DNA from: Ligula intestinalis
Lineage: Eukaryota > Platyhelminthes > Cestoda > Diphyllobothriidea > Diphyllobothriidae
NCBI GenBank assembly: GCA_036362985.1
Contig: JAYGXS010000007.1
Span: forward strand, 23,279,796 to 23,343,795
Length of the DNA stretch: 64,000 bases
Direction: 5' to 3'
Shown: piece after piece, positions 40,425 to 51,448 of the stretch
Numbering within the stretch: position 1 is the first letter of the stretch
Layout of the letters: each line of letters opens with the position of its first letter
Notes under the pieces: generated by a model
What the model saw: the letters and a program-made list of their open reading frames with translations, nothing else
Told to the model about the DNA's origin: nothing
Database searches by the model: none
Position numbers and translations under genes: made by a program

Positions 40425-40962
40425 CACACACGACAGTTTCCCAGTCGATTTCGACGATGGGCACCACGCGCTCCAACAAGCCGCAGCAAACGCTGAAGCA
40501 AGCCGAAACTGACACAAAGGCGAGCTGGGCAAGCAATACGTAAGCGACAGCTAGCAGGAGCAACGCAGAGAACTGGCGCGAGGGAAAACAGGAGTTTAGG
40601 CAGACTTGCGCAGAATCTACCCACTCGCTCGCCACTCCCACCTCCGTATCCGGTGCAAATACAAAGTCAATAAGACCGGGGATGAGGGAGGGTGTAGATG
40701 GTTAGCGCGATAAACACTCAGCACGCGCACACTTGACACAGCCATCTCGCTAGGTATGCTCCCGACTGCGCGGGAGCACCATAAAGGCCACATTAAGAGG
40801 GAGCCATTGCAGCCTGACTTTCAGTCCTCCCTCTCCTCCCGTACGCACACACAGACACACGCGTACAGAAGGAGCAGCTACGTAGGGGGCCCGAGTTTTC
40901 CCGTCAGTTGGCAAACCCTCCAAGCCACGGCTTTTAGCGCACCACGATAGATTTAAGCGCTT
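40425..40962 (-). repeat. R1 interspersed repeat, copy 3
   Basis: The reverse complement of copy 4 (52840-53395), nearly identical by eye over more than 500 bp, with only scattered differences. It is bounded on the right by an (AC)n run (40969-40996). Confidence 0.8.
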
Positions 40963-40968
40963 GGATGA

Positions 40969-40996
40969 ACACACACACACACACACACACACACGG
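40969..40996. repeat. (AC)n microsatellite
   Basis: Fourteen AC dinucleotides at the edge of R1 copy 3. Confidence 0.9.
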
Positions 40997-41439
40997 CCTT
41001 CCAAGAGTGGCTTCGCCCTGCACAGTGTGGCATTGTTGTATGTGCGTGGTTCCTTTGTCTGGAGTCAGGCAATATTTCGCCGACGCCCTTGTTCTTGACT
41101 ACATGCATCTATTTTTAAGGTTACTGCCTTGTTTAGTACCGTACTACACTGACTATTGTTATCCTTGGGATTTGACGTACGCGTCACTACTGGATACCGA
41201 GTCGGAGGATGCAAGAAACTCAAAAGAAATCAGTGTTTCGAAGGCTCTGATTGGATAAGGCAGTGATTGGATAAAGGAGAGGAAATTGCCTAGCCGAAAT
41301 AGGGGGGTTTGGAGACACTGCTTGGCCAGGTCCTATTTCCATATAGGTCCCATGTCAGATAAAAAAAATTGCATTACTATGTAGTCCTGTTAGCCGGGCT
41401 CTTATTCATGACTGTGAATACTAGGCTATGCGGGTGGGA

Positions 41440-41882
41440 CAATGGACAACAATTTGAAGTATTTGAGAAACACTGCCTTAGCAGCAATAATCGACTGGAG
41501 TATAGCGATGTGGTCTCAAATAAGACAGTCCGCACTCACTGCGACAACATCGCAAACTCAGAAAGGTGACTGACTGGTGGTTTGAACACGTTCTACGTCA
41601 CAAGCGCTCACTTTTACTGCCCCTGATTGACCACTGTTAACCAATTTGAGGCTGCGAAGAGGGAGTCAACGTAAAACGCGGCACCACACAGCTGGTCAGT
41701 ACATGAAAGTTGTTCTTGGACCTTCGGTGTACGGTTTTCGGCGCTGGCGAAGAGGATAGATCGAATTCTGCCTAGGTCTGCTGCCGCGGATCGTCACATG
41801 TGGAGAGGTACACTACGTGACATTACCGAGGCCGACTAAATCAAGCATGATCACAGCCGTAGCAGGTACAAGTAAGTAAGTA
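41440..41882 (+). mobile_element. 5'-truncated RTE-like LINE, copy 2
   Basis: Contains QQFEVFEKHCL and RLEYSDVVSNKTVRTHCD, aligned with the other copies, and ends GATCACAGCCGTAGCAGGTA with an AAGTAAGTAAGT tail. Several indels; no intact frame. Confidence 0.7.
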
Positions 41883-42140
41883 TTAAGTTAGCCGGGCTTC
41901 AGTAGAAAAGCGTAATTTTCCGTTAACCACAATGTCTTAACAGTTGTGATGAGCCAAAGGCGCCCCCAGTTGGCCGTAGTAAGGGCAGGTAGCAGAGAGT
42001 GGACTCTTCGATATCCCCTCTCCTACCCTCTGGTTTCGCCAGGTGGTGCAAATCCTACAGAGACGGGCAGGAATTTCGGACGAAAATATCAGTACAGGGC
42101 ATAATTACTAGGAAGAGTTTGACAGATTTGGATTATTCAA

Positions 42141-42252
42141 TTGACCCGATCGTGAAAAAATCGTGGCCTCGCTGGGGATTCGAACCCACGTCGACAAGAG
42201 AAGGTTTTAGTACAGCCAACGCTCTACCAATTGAGCTACAAAGGCACGCCGG
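42141..42252 (-). mobile_element. tRNA-like SINE2, copy 1
   Basis: On the minus strand GTGCCTTTGTAGCTCAATTG, then GTAGAGCGTTGGCTGTACTA, then GTGGGTTCGAATCCC form the tRNA-like head. A short tail ends in ATTTTTTCACGATCGGGTCA. The A and B boxes are good. The head resembles tRNA-Tyr (CTGTA loop) but its anticodon stem does not pair, so it is a SINE rather than a gene. Confidence 0.65.
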
Positions 42253-42407
42253 CACCCCTCCTAATAATAAAGTGTGCGTAATAGTTATTCTGGTGGATTC
42301 TAGATGATTGCTTAGGAAACCTTGCCTGAGCAATCAGCTTACGGTACCCGTAATGCTGGATTTCATAAGTGCAGTAGGCTGGAAGGGTGAATATGCCGAA
42401 GTGTGAT

Positions 42408-42969
42408 TAAATTCACAGCCATCATCGCCACGAAGATTTGTGCATACCGTACATCCATCCGGTCAGCTCTCCTCTATGGATGTAAATGCTGGGCTGTGCG
42501 CACTGAAGACGAGCGAAGACTGGAAGTCTTTGACCATCGGTACCTGAAGCGATCCTGCGAGTTATGTATAGCGACTTCATCTCAAATGAGACAGTCCGCA
42601 TCCGCTGCGATCGGATCATCAGGATATCTCAGGCCATTCAAGAAAGGCGACTGAGGTGGTTTGTACACGTTGTCCGTCGTCTGCCCCCATGCGCTTAAAT
42701 ATGCTTCCCTCAACCCGGCGCCGCAACCCATCTGGAAACTTCGAAGAGGAGGGCAACTGAAAACTTGGATCGACACCGTCCATCAAGACACGGAAGCCGT
42801 TCTTGGACCCTCTATCTTCGGTCTCCATCACTGGAGAAAGGAGTGGGTGGAGCTTTCCAGATCCGCTGCCGCCAATCGCTACGCATGGAGAGGTACCGTC
42901 CGTGACATCATTGAGGCCGGCTAGATCAGGCATGATCACAGCCGTAACAAGTACAAGTAAATTCACAGC
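42408..42969 (+). mobile_element. RTE-like LINE, copy 3, with 12-bp target duplication
   Basis: The element (42420-42957) is flanked by TAAATTCACAGC at 42408-42419 and 42958-42969. It encodes SIRSALLYGCKCWAVR, EDERRLEVFDHRYLKRSCEL and later HHWRKEWVELSRSAAANRYA with WRGTVRDIIEAG in another frame, with a frameshift between. The 3' end reads GATCACAGCCGTAACAAGTA then CAAG. Truncation plus duplication shows insertion by target-primed reverse transcription. Confidence 0.8.
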
Positions 42970-43086
42970 TTTCGGCGTGCCTTCGTAGCTCAATTGGCAG
43001 AGCGTTGGCTGTACTAAAGCCTTTCCCTGCTAACGTGGGTTCTAATCCCACCGAGGCCACTGCATTTTTCACGATCGGGTCAATCG
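42970..43086 (+). mobile_element. tRNA-like SINE2, copy 2
   Basis: GCCTTCGTAGCTCAATTGGC, then AGAGCGTTGGCTGTAC, then GTGGGTTCTAATCCCAC (a perfect 5-bp T stem), CGAGGCC and the tail TTTTTCACGATCGGGTCAAT. The D stem GCTC/GAGC is intact. The RTE copy is inserted immediately before its 5' end. Confidence 0.7.
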
Positions 43087-43604
43087 AGCATGACATAATG
43101 TCTGCCCCACTAAACCAGCGATCTATATGCTGAAGAAGTGAGAGCTCATCTGTCACAAAATATAGGCTCGGTAGTCTGGTTCGAGCTAGTTTGGAAGCCA
43201 TTATAAATGCACCGCAGTTTAAGTAAGTTTGTACATTGCGATTTTTTTCCTTGTGTACCTATGCCAGGCGGGTACCATTTTCAAGCATGGCCAAACAGCG
43301 AACGGAGAAAAATCCATCAGCTCAAGTCCAACACGCACAGCCGCAGTTTTAAACTCGCCGATAGATAAAGGCAGCATTCGCTTCGACAAGAGACAGCCGC
43401 CCCAGCTGTCCGAAGCGTCAACAAATTTATTCCGGTGAACAGAAGATTAATCCTTATTCTTATCCCGGAATTCTGACTTTTTTTTAATTTGAGCTCTACT
43501 GAAGGTTTAACAATGGTGTAGTTCCACGCGAAGGTCCGCCTAAACCCCCCAAACAATTACAATTCCCAGTAAAAACAAGGTAGCCTGCTCGCATGCGTGC
43601 GTGT

Positions 43605-44815
43605 GTTGGAAAGATTGCATTCACTTAATGAAGCCAATTCAACATGCACACTTTCGCAAATCCCTGACTATCGATTTTGTTCCGAATAAGTTATTTTTAA
43701 AGAGAACGGCTTCGTGATTTGGTTTTTCGTTCTGTAATTCTAGCAATAAAACGTAATAGCGCGCTGAGCGCAAAATGCCTGGCAAATCGGAATTATGAAA
43801 AAAGGCTACCACCAGAGAGAACGAAATCCGTCAAAGATGCGACACATAGATGTCCCGAAAATCCGCCAATCATGGATTCGGGTACCTGGGTACTGCGTTT
43901 AAAGCATGAAATGGAAATATTTACATTGGTTTGCAACTAAAAGACGGACTGACACAGCCTCCCTCCTATGCTGGTTCAAATCCCGCCGAATGCCGCGAGT
44001 TTTTTCACAATCGGGTCAACCAACAGCCCGTGGGGTAGATGACGTTCCCTGAATAAACCAATTAAGCATACACACTCTATGGCAACGCCTGGCTAGCGCT
44101 TTTGTTTTGAATGCGTTGTTTTGAAACAGAACGGCCTTGTGATCTTCTTTGTTTGGAATTCTAGCAATAAAACACAATTGCATGCTGAGCGAAAAATGCC
44201 TGGCAAATCGGAAGTCAAAAAGGCAACCACCAGAGAGAACCAAATCCGTCAAAAGAGCGACATAGAGATCCCGCAAATCAGCCAATCACGTGTCTGCGTA
44301 CCTGGCTACTCACCATCTGCGCGTTCAAGACATGGTGGAAATGCATACATTGGTTTGGAGCTAATGAAAAAGGGCATTCAAAAGAACTGGACTGACACAG
44401 TCCGTCAAGAATTCAAGGTTAGCATTAACTATTTCCTAGTTCGCATATGTGCACTGGGTAGATTGCATTCACTTGATAAAGCCAATTAAATTGGCACACT
44501 CTCGCAACCCCTGGCTATCGATTTTGTTCCGAATACGTTATTTTTAAACAGAACGATTTCGTAATTTCTTTTTTCGGAATGCTAGCAATAAAACGCAATA
44601 GCGTGCTAAGCGCAAAATCCCTGGCAAATCGGAATTATGAAAAAGGCTACCACCAGAGAGAACCATATGCGTCAAAGGTGGAACACAGAGAGGACCCCAA
44701 AATCAGCCAATCAATTAACTGGGTACCTGGATACTGCATTCAAGGAATAAAATAAAATAAGTACATTGGTTTGCAACTTAAGAAAAGGGGCAGCGAAAAA
44801 ACGGACTGACTGACG
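43605..44815 (+). repeat. Three diverged copies of a roughly 360-bp repeat in a row
   Basis: Copies start near 43610, 44041 and 44462. Each contains AATTCTAGCAATAAAAC or a variant, TGCCTGGCAAATCGGAA, ACCACCAGAGAGAAC and TACATTGGTTTG, and ends with GGACTGACACAG or a variant. Fragments of SINE2 (43972-44022) lie between copies 1 and 2. No coding sequence. Confidence 0.75.
43972..44022 (+). mobile_element. tRNA-like SINE2, 3' fragment
   Basis: GCTGGTTCAAATCCCGCCGA (B-box arm) followed by TTTTTTCACAATCGGGTCAA, the shared tail. Confidence 0.6.
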
Positions 44816-45253
44816 CTAGGGCCTGAAGAGTTGCGAAGGCAGCCAATTACCTCGCGGTAATTGTTCTTGCTGCCTGACAAGCGTTATTCCATAAATCGTA
44901 AGTCAGGGTCGGGTGCAGACGGTCAAAACCGGTAAAGTAATCTGGGTCGATGAGTAAACGTGTGTGTAGGCGCTGCGCTATTACCTGACCGCACATGCAA
45001 ATCATAAACTCTCCTCGAACACGCATAGTCACTGACAGCCAAGCACGCAAGTCTTTGCATGATAAAAACCAGCGGTACGAGACACCGATAACGGGTGTAA
45101 CGACGTTATTGTGGCTTCTGGTTTACGGCATAGGAGAGGTCCGCTCATCTGATTCCACTACTTGTTCATGGCTACCACGTTTGAGGCTCACGAATAGCTC
45201 AGGGGTGGTTAAGCGGAATCATGGGTACTGACTGGCCGCATGTTCAGATACAA

Positions 45254-45414
45254 TGGCTGGAACAAGAAGTTTTATTTGACTGACGTTTCGGATTTTGCCT
45301 TTTACCCCTCATCAGAGCCGACCGCATAATAAGGGAAGGGGGGTGGATAAGTGTACAGTTCGTAGCGGCCACACGAGCGCATGCGCACAGGCAAACAAAC
45401 TTTGTGTTCCAGCG
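45254..45414. repeat. Fold-back hairpin, fourth copy
   Basis: GGCTGGAACAAGAAGTTTTA pairs with AAACTTTGTGTTCCAGC. The inside has TGACTGACGTTTCGG and CCCTCATCAGAGCCGAC, the motif pair of the other hairpins. Confidence 0.55.
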
Positions 45415-45871
45415 ATCGCATGTTCTACTTCTGAACCGCTTCCTGGAACTAGCCTTTTCGATTCTATCGGTAGTCGAATGTTTCAAAGGCAGGAAACAAG
45501 GAGGGGATTATAAAGTTAGGGCAGTAACAAAAACGTTTAGTTTCCTCAGTTCAGACGTGCATGAACCACTCAGCCGCCCATAAGAGACTCAAAATGCAGA
45601 CTGCGGAACGCTACGCTCCGTCAACAGTGCTGGTGAACATTAGCGTCACAAAATCCAATCAATTCTTAGCCTCCACTTCTCCATGCACCAGTTTGATTCG
45701 TTTTGTATTCAGTCGGTTACTGCCAGCTCAGTGTGGCACAGTGTACCGACATAGCAACGAGGGGGGAGGGAAGGGCTTGGCCATTATGTGAATACTTTTT
45801 AGTCCTTTACCAATATAACCGGCAGTGTAAACAAGGTAGCTGAGTATGTTGAACAAAAAAATTAGCATGGC

Positions 45872-46362
45872 AAGGAGTACTTGCAACAGTTGTGATCATG
45901 CCTGATATAGCCGTTCTCAGTGATGTCATGAACGGTAACCCTCTACGCGTGACGACTAGTGGCAGCAGATCTGGATAGCTCCACGCAGTCTCTTCTCCAG
46001 TGACGGAGACCGAAGCTAGGTCTAAGAACTGCATCCATGTCTTGACTGACGGTGTCGAGCCAAGTCTTCAGATGCTTTCCTTTTGGATGCTTCCAGATGG
46101 GCTGCGGCGCCGGGTTGAGGGAAGCATATTCAAGCTCATGGGGCAGACAACGGACAACGTGTCCAAACCACTTCAGTCGCCTTTTTTGAATGGCCTGAGA
46201 TATCCTCGCGATACGATCGCAGCGGGTGCGGACTGTCTCATTTGAGATGAAGTCGCTATACTTAACTCGCAGGATCGCTTCAGGCACCGATGGTCAAAGA
46301 CCTCCAGTCTTCGCTCATCTTCAGCGCGCTGAGCGGAGAACTGACCGAATGGATGCATGGTA
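45872..46362 (-). mobile_element. 5'-truncated RTE-like LINE, copy 4
   Basis: The minus-strand translation includes EDERRLEVFDHRCLKRSCEL, ISQAIQKRRLKWFGHVVRCL, HLKTWLDTVSQDMDAVL and WRRDCVELSRSAATSRHA, the most readable C-terminal region of the four copies. One frameshift lies near 46180-46270. The 3' end is GATCACAACTGTTGCAAGTA. Confidence 0.75.
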
Positions 46363-47399
46363 TGCCAGGAGATGCTACTCTGGTGACAGTAAGCTACGGT
46401 CGCACCTAATAAGGCTTAAAGTGACCCGTGCGATGACAGAGACGTACAGGCGGTGAGGCACTGATGAACTGTGGTTTGATGAAGTGTTTATGATCCACTT
46501 GGTAGACCCAGTGTGAATGTGTGTGTGTATGGGGGGTATGGGGTGTTCAGCTGCGGGCTGAACGTGAAGGCCGTGGCAGATCGCATCATCTTCCTCGCGT
46601 AGGTGGTGGCTACGCCTAGCGTCCCTGGCTGGCATCCAACTCTCACTTGTGGCTCCCCGGAGCTAGGCTTTGCCTGGCGGCCACCCCCCGGCTCCCCGCC
46701 TCGATCAGCGGGCTAAACCAAGTGAGGGTCTCCGGTGTGTGTGTCCCCACGCCCGGTATGTTCCCGGGTTGCAGCGGTAAGCATCCTAGTAGACGTAGTT
46801 GGTGAAAGGACGCTACTTACTGTACACGGTACCATTGTCTGTTTGTACTTTACTGCTTACTTTCCTCACTTATTTACACTCTGTGACGCCTGCTATCTCT
46901 AGTTGCTTTTATCATTATTACCACTGCTGCGATCATTGCCTACCTCACTAGCTTCAGCATTTCAGTATTACCGTAGCTTTCCTTATCTCCGTAATCCACT
47001 CGATATCCGTTAGCCTTAACATTGCATATGTATGCGTGGCTCTACATCTAGTTTATCTTATCTTATAACTTTTCGGTTTGCTATCTGTTATGTTACTTTG
47101 CCTGATATTTCTAGTGCCGACTCTACAACCATACCTTTACCATTCCATTACCGTGCTCTTAAAGTGACCTTATTCCATCGTAGCGATTCTTACTCAAATA
47201 GTAGTCCTACCGCCATGACTAGCACTCTTAGTCCTCACAGAGCTTGCCTCCGCAGTAGCATCAATAACACCTAACTCGTAGCAGCAGTTCTACCCACAGT
47301 CAGATGCCGTAGCACTAGAACGCCTATCACTTATACGTAAGACACAGTCCCTTTCACCGCTACTGCGTCTAGTATAATTACTACTGCTCCCACCCCCTA
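46363..47399 (+). other. Possible 5' region of the following endonuclease/RT element
   Basis: Holds a GC-rich part (46660-46760) and pyrimidine-rich sequence without reading frames. It may be the element's 5' UTR, but no second copy exists in the window to confirm this. Confidence 0.35.
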
Positions 47400-47463
47400 C
47401 TTCCCAAATTCTCCCTCCCCCCCTAAAAGTCCTCAGCAAAGCTGAAGGCAGGCTCACAGCCAA

Positions 47464-48369
47464 GTGGTCTTTCGACACCAAAACACTCGCGGCCTATGGT
47501 GCAGTTCGGCAGCAGTTGTGGGTGACCGGCAGTCCCTTTGTGGAACAGCGCTGCTGCCCCTCGCGAGAGGGTTGATGGACCTAGAAAAGGTGGTACCAAA
47601 CACGCTGGGTTGCGACATCTGCCAGTTGACTGTGGCTGACAGAATGCACACACGCGGTCGAAAAACTACAAACGCAAATCAAAACTTCTCTCTTCCCCAC
47701 CCTCCCTCTAACCCGTTTCCTTCCCGCAGGACAGCTCCCAGAGCTCACAGGACGACAGCTCAGGGAGCTCAGGTAAGTCCTATCACCTTCGGCGCTTGGA
47801 ATGTTCGTTCCCTTTTAGATAACCCGAGGAGCATCCGACCGGAACGAAGAACAGCGCTAATCGCCCGGGAGCTGGCGCGCTTCGAGGTGGACATCGCCGC
47901 ACTCAGTGAAACTCGCTTCTCCGGTGAAGGTTCCATAGAAGAGGTGGGTGCCGGCTACACCTTCTTCTATGTGGGCCGTCCGACGGCAGAGCGACGCGAG
48001 GCCGGCGTCGCCTTTGCCATCCGGAAGGACATCGTGGGACGACTACCCTGTACGCCGCAGGGTATCAACGAACGCCTGATGAGTCTCCGCCTGCCTCTCT
48101 GGGGTGGCAAATTCGCCACCATCGTTAGTGTCTACGCTCCTCCGATGACCAGCTCTGACGAGACAAAGAACAAGTTCTACGAGGATCTGCACGCCCTCCT
48201 GGCCTCTGTTCCGAAGGCGGACAAGTTGATAGTCCTTGGTGACTTCAATGCCCGCGTCGGCACAGACCACGCCGCCTGGAGAGGAGTGCTCGGACTCCAC
48301 GGCCTCCGAGGACTCAACGACAATGGCCACTCCTCCTTCGCACCGGCGCGGTGCACCGTCTCATACTGA
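47464..48369 (+). pseudogene. Element polyprotein: N-terminal region and APE endonuclease
   Basis: Motifs in order are [50 protein letters not shown] and [16 protein letters not shown]. These are the metal- and DNA-binding segments of AP-endonuclease-like LINE nucleases. The frame leaves the true one near 48340. In the continuation (48351 onward), the position of the final catalytic His reads [10 protein letters not shown], with Pro where DH is expected. The endonuclease is therefore probably inactive in two ways. Confidence 0.8.
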
Positions 48370-49331
48370 CCAACACCTACTGCAGCCAACCGCTGCAGCA
48401 CAAGGCGACCTGGATGCACCCCAGGTCTCGTCAATGGCACCTTCTGGATTATTTCCTCGTGCGGCGACGCGACCAGCAGGACGTGTTGGCGACAAAGGCA
48501 ATGCCGGGTACCGATGGTGATACCGATCCCCGTCTCATCATCTCCAAGATGCGGATCCGTTTTCAACCACGCAGGAGACCTCAAGGTAAGCGACCCCCAG
48601 GTAAGTTGAATACTGATCTGTTAAACTTGCCTGCCAACCGCGTCCGTTTCAGCAACGAGCTGACTCGCCAGCTCGATAACCTCCCAATCGCAGAAGAGAA
48701 CACCTCCGTGGAGACCCAATGGTGTCAACTACGGGACGCTGTTCAATCCACTGCAAAACGCATCCTTGGGCCCGCGTCCCGCCCACACCAAGACTGGTTC
48801 GACGAAAACGATGCAGCCATCAGTACTCTCATCTCTGAGAAGAATCGCCTCCGCAACGAATTTTTCGCTCACCCTACCGACGCCACGAAAGCAGCCTACT
48901 ACCAAAGTCGCCGTCTTGTACAGCAGCGGCTGCGGGAAATGCAGGACGCTTGGATGGCTCGTAAGGGTGAGGAAATCCAAGGCTACGCGGATCGCAATGA
49001 ATGGAAGAACTACTTCGCAGCGCTCAAAGCAGTCTACGGCCCCGTAGTGAGGGGCACAGCCCCGCTTCTTAGCGCGGACGGTACCACCCTCATCACAGAG
49101 AAGACCCAACTTCTGAGCCGCTGGGCCGAGCACTTCCAAAGTGTACTCAACCGGCCCTCTACCACCTCTGAGGCTACCATTGAGCGGTTGCCCCAAGTCG
49201 AAATTAATGCTGATCTCGACCTCCCACTAACCCCTGAGGAGACCATGAAGGCTGTGCAGCAGCTGTCCAGCGGAAAAGCACCCGGGTCCGACGGGATCCC
49301 GGCGGAGATTTACAAATATGGTGGCCACTAA
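48351..49331 (+). pseudogene. Element polyprotein: endonuclease end and RT linker
   Basis: Starts in the last endonuclease part ([22 protein letters not shown]) and covers the linker with a helical region ([19 protein letters not shown]). It ends at the first RT segment ([20 protein letters not shown]) with a TAA at 49329. The next frame (49365) continues in the same phase, so this is a simple nonsense change. Confidence 0.8.
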
Positions 49332-49364
49332 CTCACAACTCATCTCACCACCCTGTTCCAAGAG

Positions 49365-50732
49365 ATGTGGCGACAGGGCCAAGTTCCCCAGGATTTTAAG
49401 GACGCCACCATCGTCCACCTCTACAAGCGTAAGGGGAATCGCCAGGTCTGTGACAACCACCGCGGCATCTCACTGCTGAATATTGCCGGAAAAATCTTCG
49501 CACGCATTCTCCTCAATCGTCTGAATAGCCACCTGGAACAAGGGCTTCTGCCTGAAAGTCAGTGTGGTTTTCGACATCACCGCGGCACCACTGACATGAT
49601 ATTTGCCGCGCGTCAGCTGCAGGAGCAATGTCAAGAGACGCGGACCCACCTCTACACTATGTTCGTAGATCTGACAAAAGCCTTCGACAGCGTGAACCGG
49701 CCCGGACTTTGGAAGGTTATGCAGAAGTTTGGCTGTCCGAAACACTTCACCCACATGGTTCGACAACTTCATGATGGGATGATGGCGCGCGTCACGGACT
49801 ACGGAAAGCTGTCTGAAGCCTTCGCAGTGACCAATGGAGTGAAGCAGGGCTGTGTCCTCGCACCCACCCTCTTCAGTCTCATGTTCTCTGCCATGCTGAT
49901 GGACGCCTACCGTGACGAGCGTCCCGGAATCCCCCTCAACTACAGAACGGACGGAAACCTCCTCAACATTCGTCGGATGCAGGCCCCCACGCGCGTCTCC
50001 ACAACCACAGTTCATGATCTGCTGTTTGCGGACGACTGCGCTCTCAACACCACCGCCGAAGCAGACATGCAAAGGAGCATGGACCTCTTTGCAGCAGGTT
50101 GCGCCAACTTTGGCCTCACCATCAGCACGGACAAGACGGTGGTTATGCATCAACCGCCGCCAGGTGCTGACCTCAACCCCGCACACATCAACGTCAACGG
50201 AGCCGTACTGCAGAACGTGGACAACTTCACCTACCTCGGCAGTACGCTTTCCCGCAACACTAAAATAGACGCCGAGATTGCCCGCAGAATCTCCAAAGCC
50301 ATTCAAGTCTTCGGTCGGCTCCAAGCCTCCGTATGGAATCGTCATGGTCTTCAACTGTCAGCGAAATTGAAGATGTACAAGGCTGTTGTGCTGTCAACAC
50401 TCTTGTACGGAGCCGAGACTTGGACTGTCTATGCTAGCCAAGCGCGGAAACTGAACCATTTTCACATCAGCTGCCTACGCCGCATATTGAAGGTGAAGTG
50501 GCAGGAGAGGATTCCGGACACGGAAATCCTGGAGAGAACGGGAGTTCTCAGCATCCAGGCCATGCTCAGGCAGATACAACTGCGCTGGAGCGGACACGTG
50601 GTACGTATGAATGATGAACGGCTACCCAAGCGACTGTTCTATGGCGATGTAGCCGTAGGTACTCGTCGCAAAGGAGGACAGAAGAGACGTTACAAGGACA
50701 CCCTGAAGAATGTCTCCAAATCAACACGCTGA
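49365..50732 (+). pseudogene. Element polyprotein: reverse transcriptase and post-RT domain
   Basis: RT motifs: [66 protein letters not shown] (motif A), [17 protein letters not shown] (motif B) and [10 protein letters not shown] (motif C). The thumb ([16 protein letters not shown]) and post-RT segments follow. All catalytic Asp are present. The frame ends through a one-base shift near 50710, where [14 protein letters not shown] continues in the last frame. Confidence 0.85.
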
Positions 50733-51448
50733 ACTGGGAGGAGCTTGCCCTGGACCGAACCGCGTGGCGAAGAGCGGTCAAAACTGGCGCCGCAATCTAC
50801 GAAGCTAGTCGGATCGCCGCCGCCAAGGCAAAACGGACGGCACGCAAGTCTCACAATCCACGGACGAACGCTGCCACCACCCAAGCCCTTCCAACGTGTC
50901 CGCGTTGTCAACGCACCTTCTGTGCACGCATTGGCCTGGTCGGTCACCTCCGGAAGCCGTGCAACCCTCCTCCGACAGCATCCACGTCGACTGCACCAAA
51001 CACTCCGCCAGACCCTACTCCAGCCTCCACCTCGACGGCAATCACCGAAGCGAGAGATGCCTCGTTGCCCTCGTCCACCGACTCCAACTCACCCACAACT
51101 TCTTCCACTCCCTCCGACACATTACCGCCCGCAACAACTTCCCCACCTGAACCTCCCACCAGCTCTGAGTGCCTGATATGCCCTTACTGCAATCGCACAT
51201 TCACCTCACGCATCGGTCTAATCGGTCACTTGCGAATCCATCGCACAGAGACTGGTGAACTTGTGCCTGGAGCACCAACACACAGACGAGACCGCCGTCT
51301 TCATTGCCCACACTGCCCCCGATCATTCGCTCATCGCATGGGCCTACTAGGTCACATGCGCATTCACGACAGCGGCACGGACCGTGAGGTCGGCACACCC
51401 AGCACCTCACACATCCCCCCCCCCACCAGCCTCAGCCCCACTCACTAG
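50715..51448 (+). pseudogene. Element polyprotein: C-terminal zinc-finger region
   Basis: After a basic stretch (ASRIAAAKAKRTARK) there is a finger with C-x2-C and H-x4-C (CPRCQRTFCARIGLVGHLRK, 50896). A Pro/Thr/Ser-rich linker follows, then two canonical C2H2 fingers: CPYCNRTFTSRIGLIGHLRI-H (51177) and CPHCPRSFAHRMGLLGHMRI-H (51303). The fingers are alike (RIGLxGHxRxH), which indicates internal duplication. All zinc ligands are intact. They may bind nucleic acid and guide target choice; this is inferred. Confidence 0.8.

Larger units (their letters stand above)
47400..51448 (+). mobile_element. Endonuclease/RT non-LTR element with C-terminal C2H2 fingers
   Basis: One long former ORF broken by two single-base frameshifts (about 48340 and 50710) and one stop (49329). 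Order: N-terminal extension, APE endonuclease (47770-48560), linker, RT (49200-50300), post-RT domain ([19 protein letters not shown]), then zinc fingers (50896-51366). The clade (RTE-like or a relative) is not settled by motifs alone. Such endonuclease-RT polyproteins are common in tapeworm genomes. Confidence 0.85.

Noticed and set aside
42970..43086. A tRNA-Tyr or tRNA-Ser gene
   Set aside because: The anticodon arm does not fold, and the same sequence with the same tail recurs at other places, so it is a SINE.
43605..44815. A CRISPR-like array from three spaced repeats
   Set aside because: Repeats are about 360 bp and diverged in eukaryotic DNA, and no cas gene is present.
48729..49196. 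A minus-strand reading frame of 155 codons
   Set aside because: Shadow of the LINE polyprotein linker region.
49470..50354. A 294-codon minus-strand reading frame
   Set aside because: It is the shadow of the reverse transcriptase coded on the plus strand and has no domain of its own.
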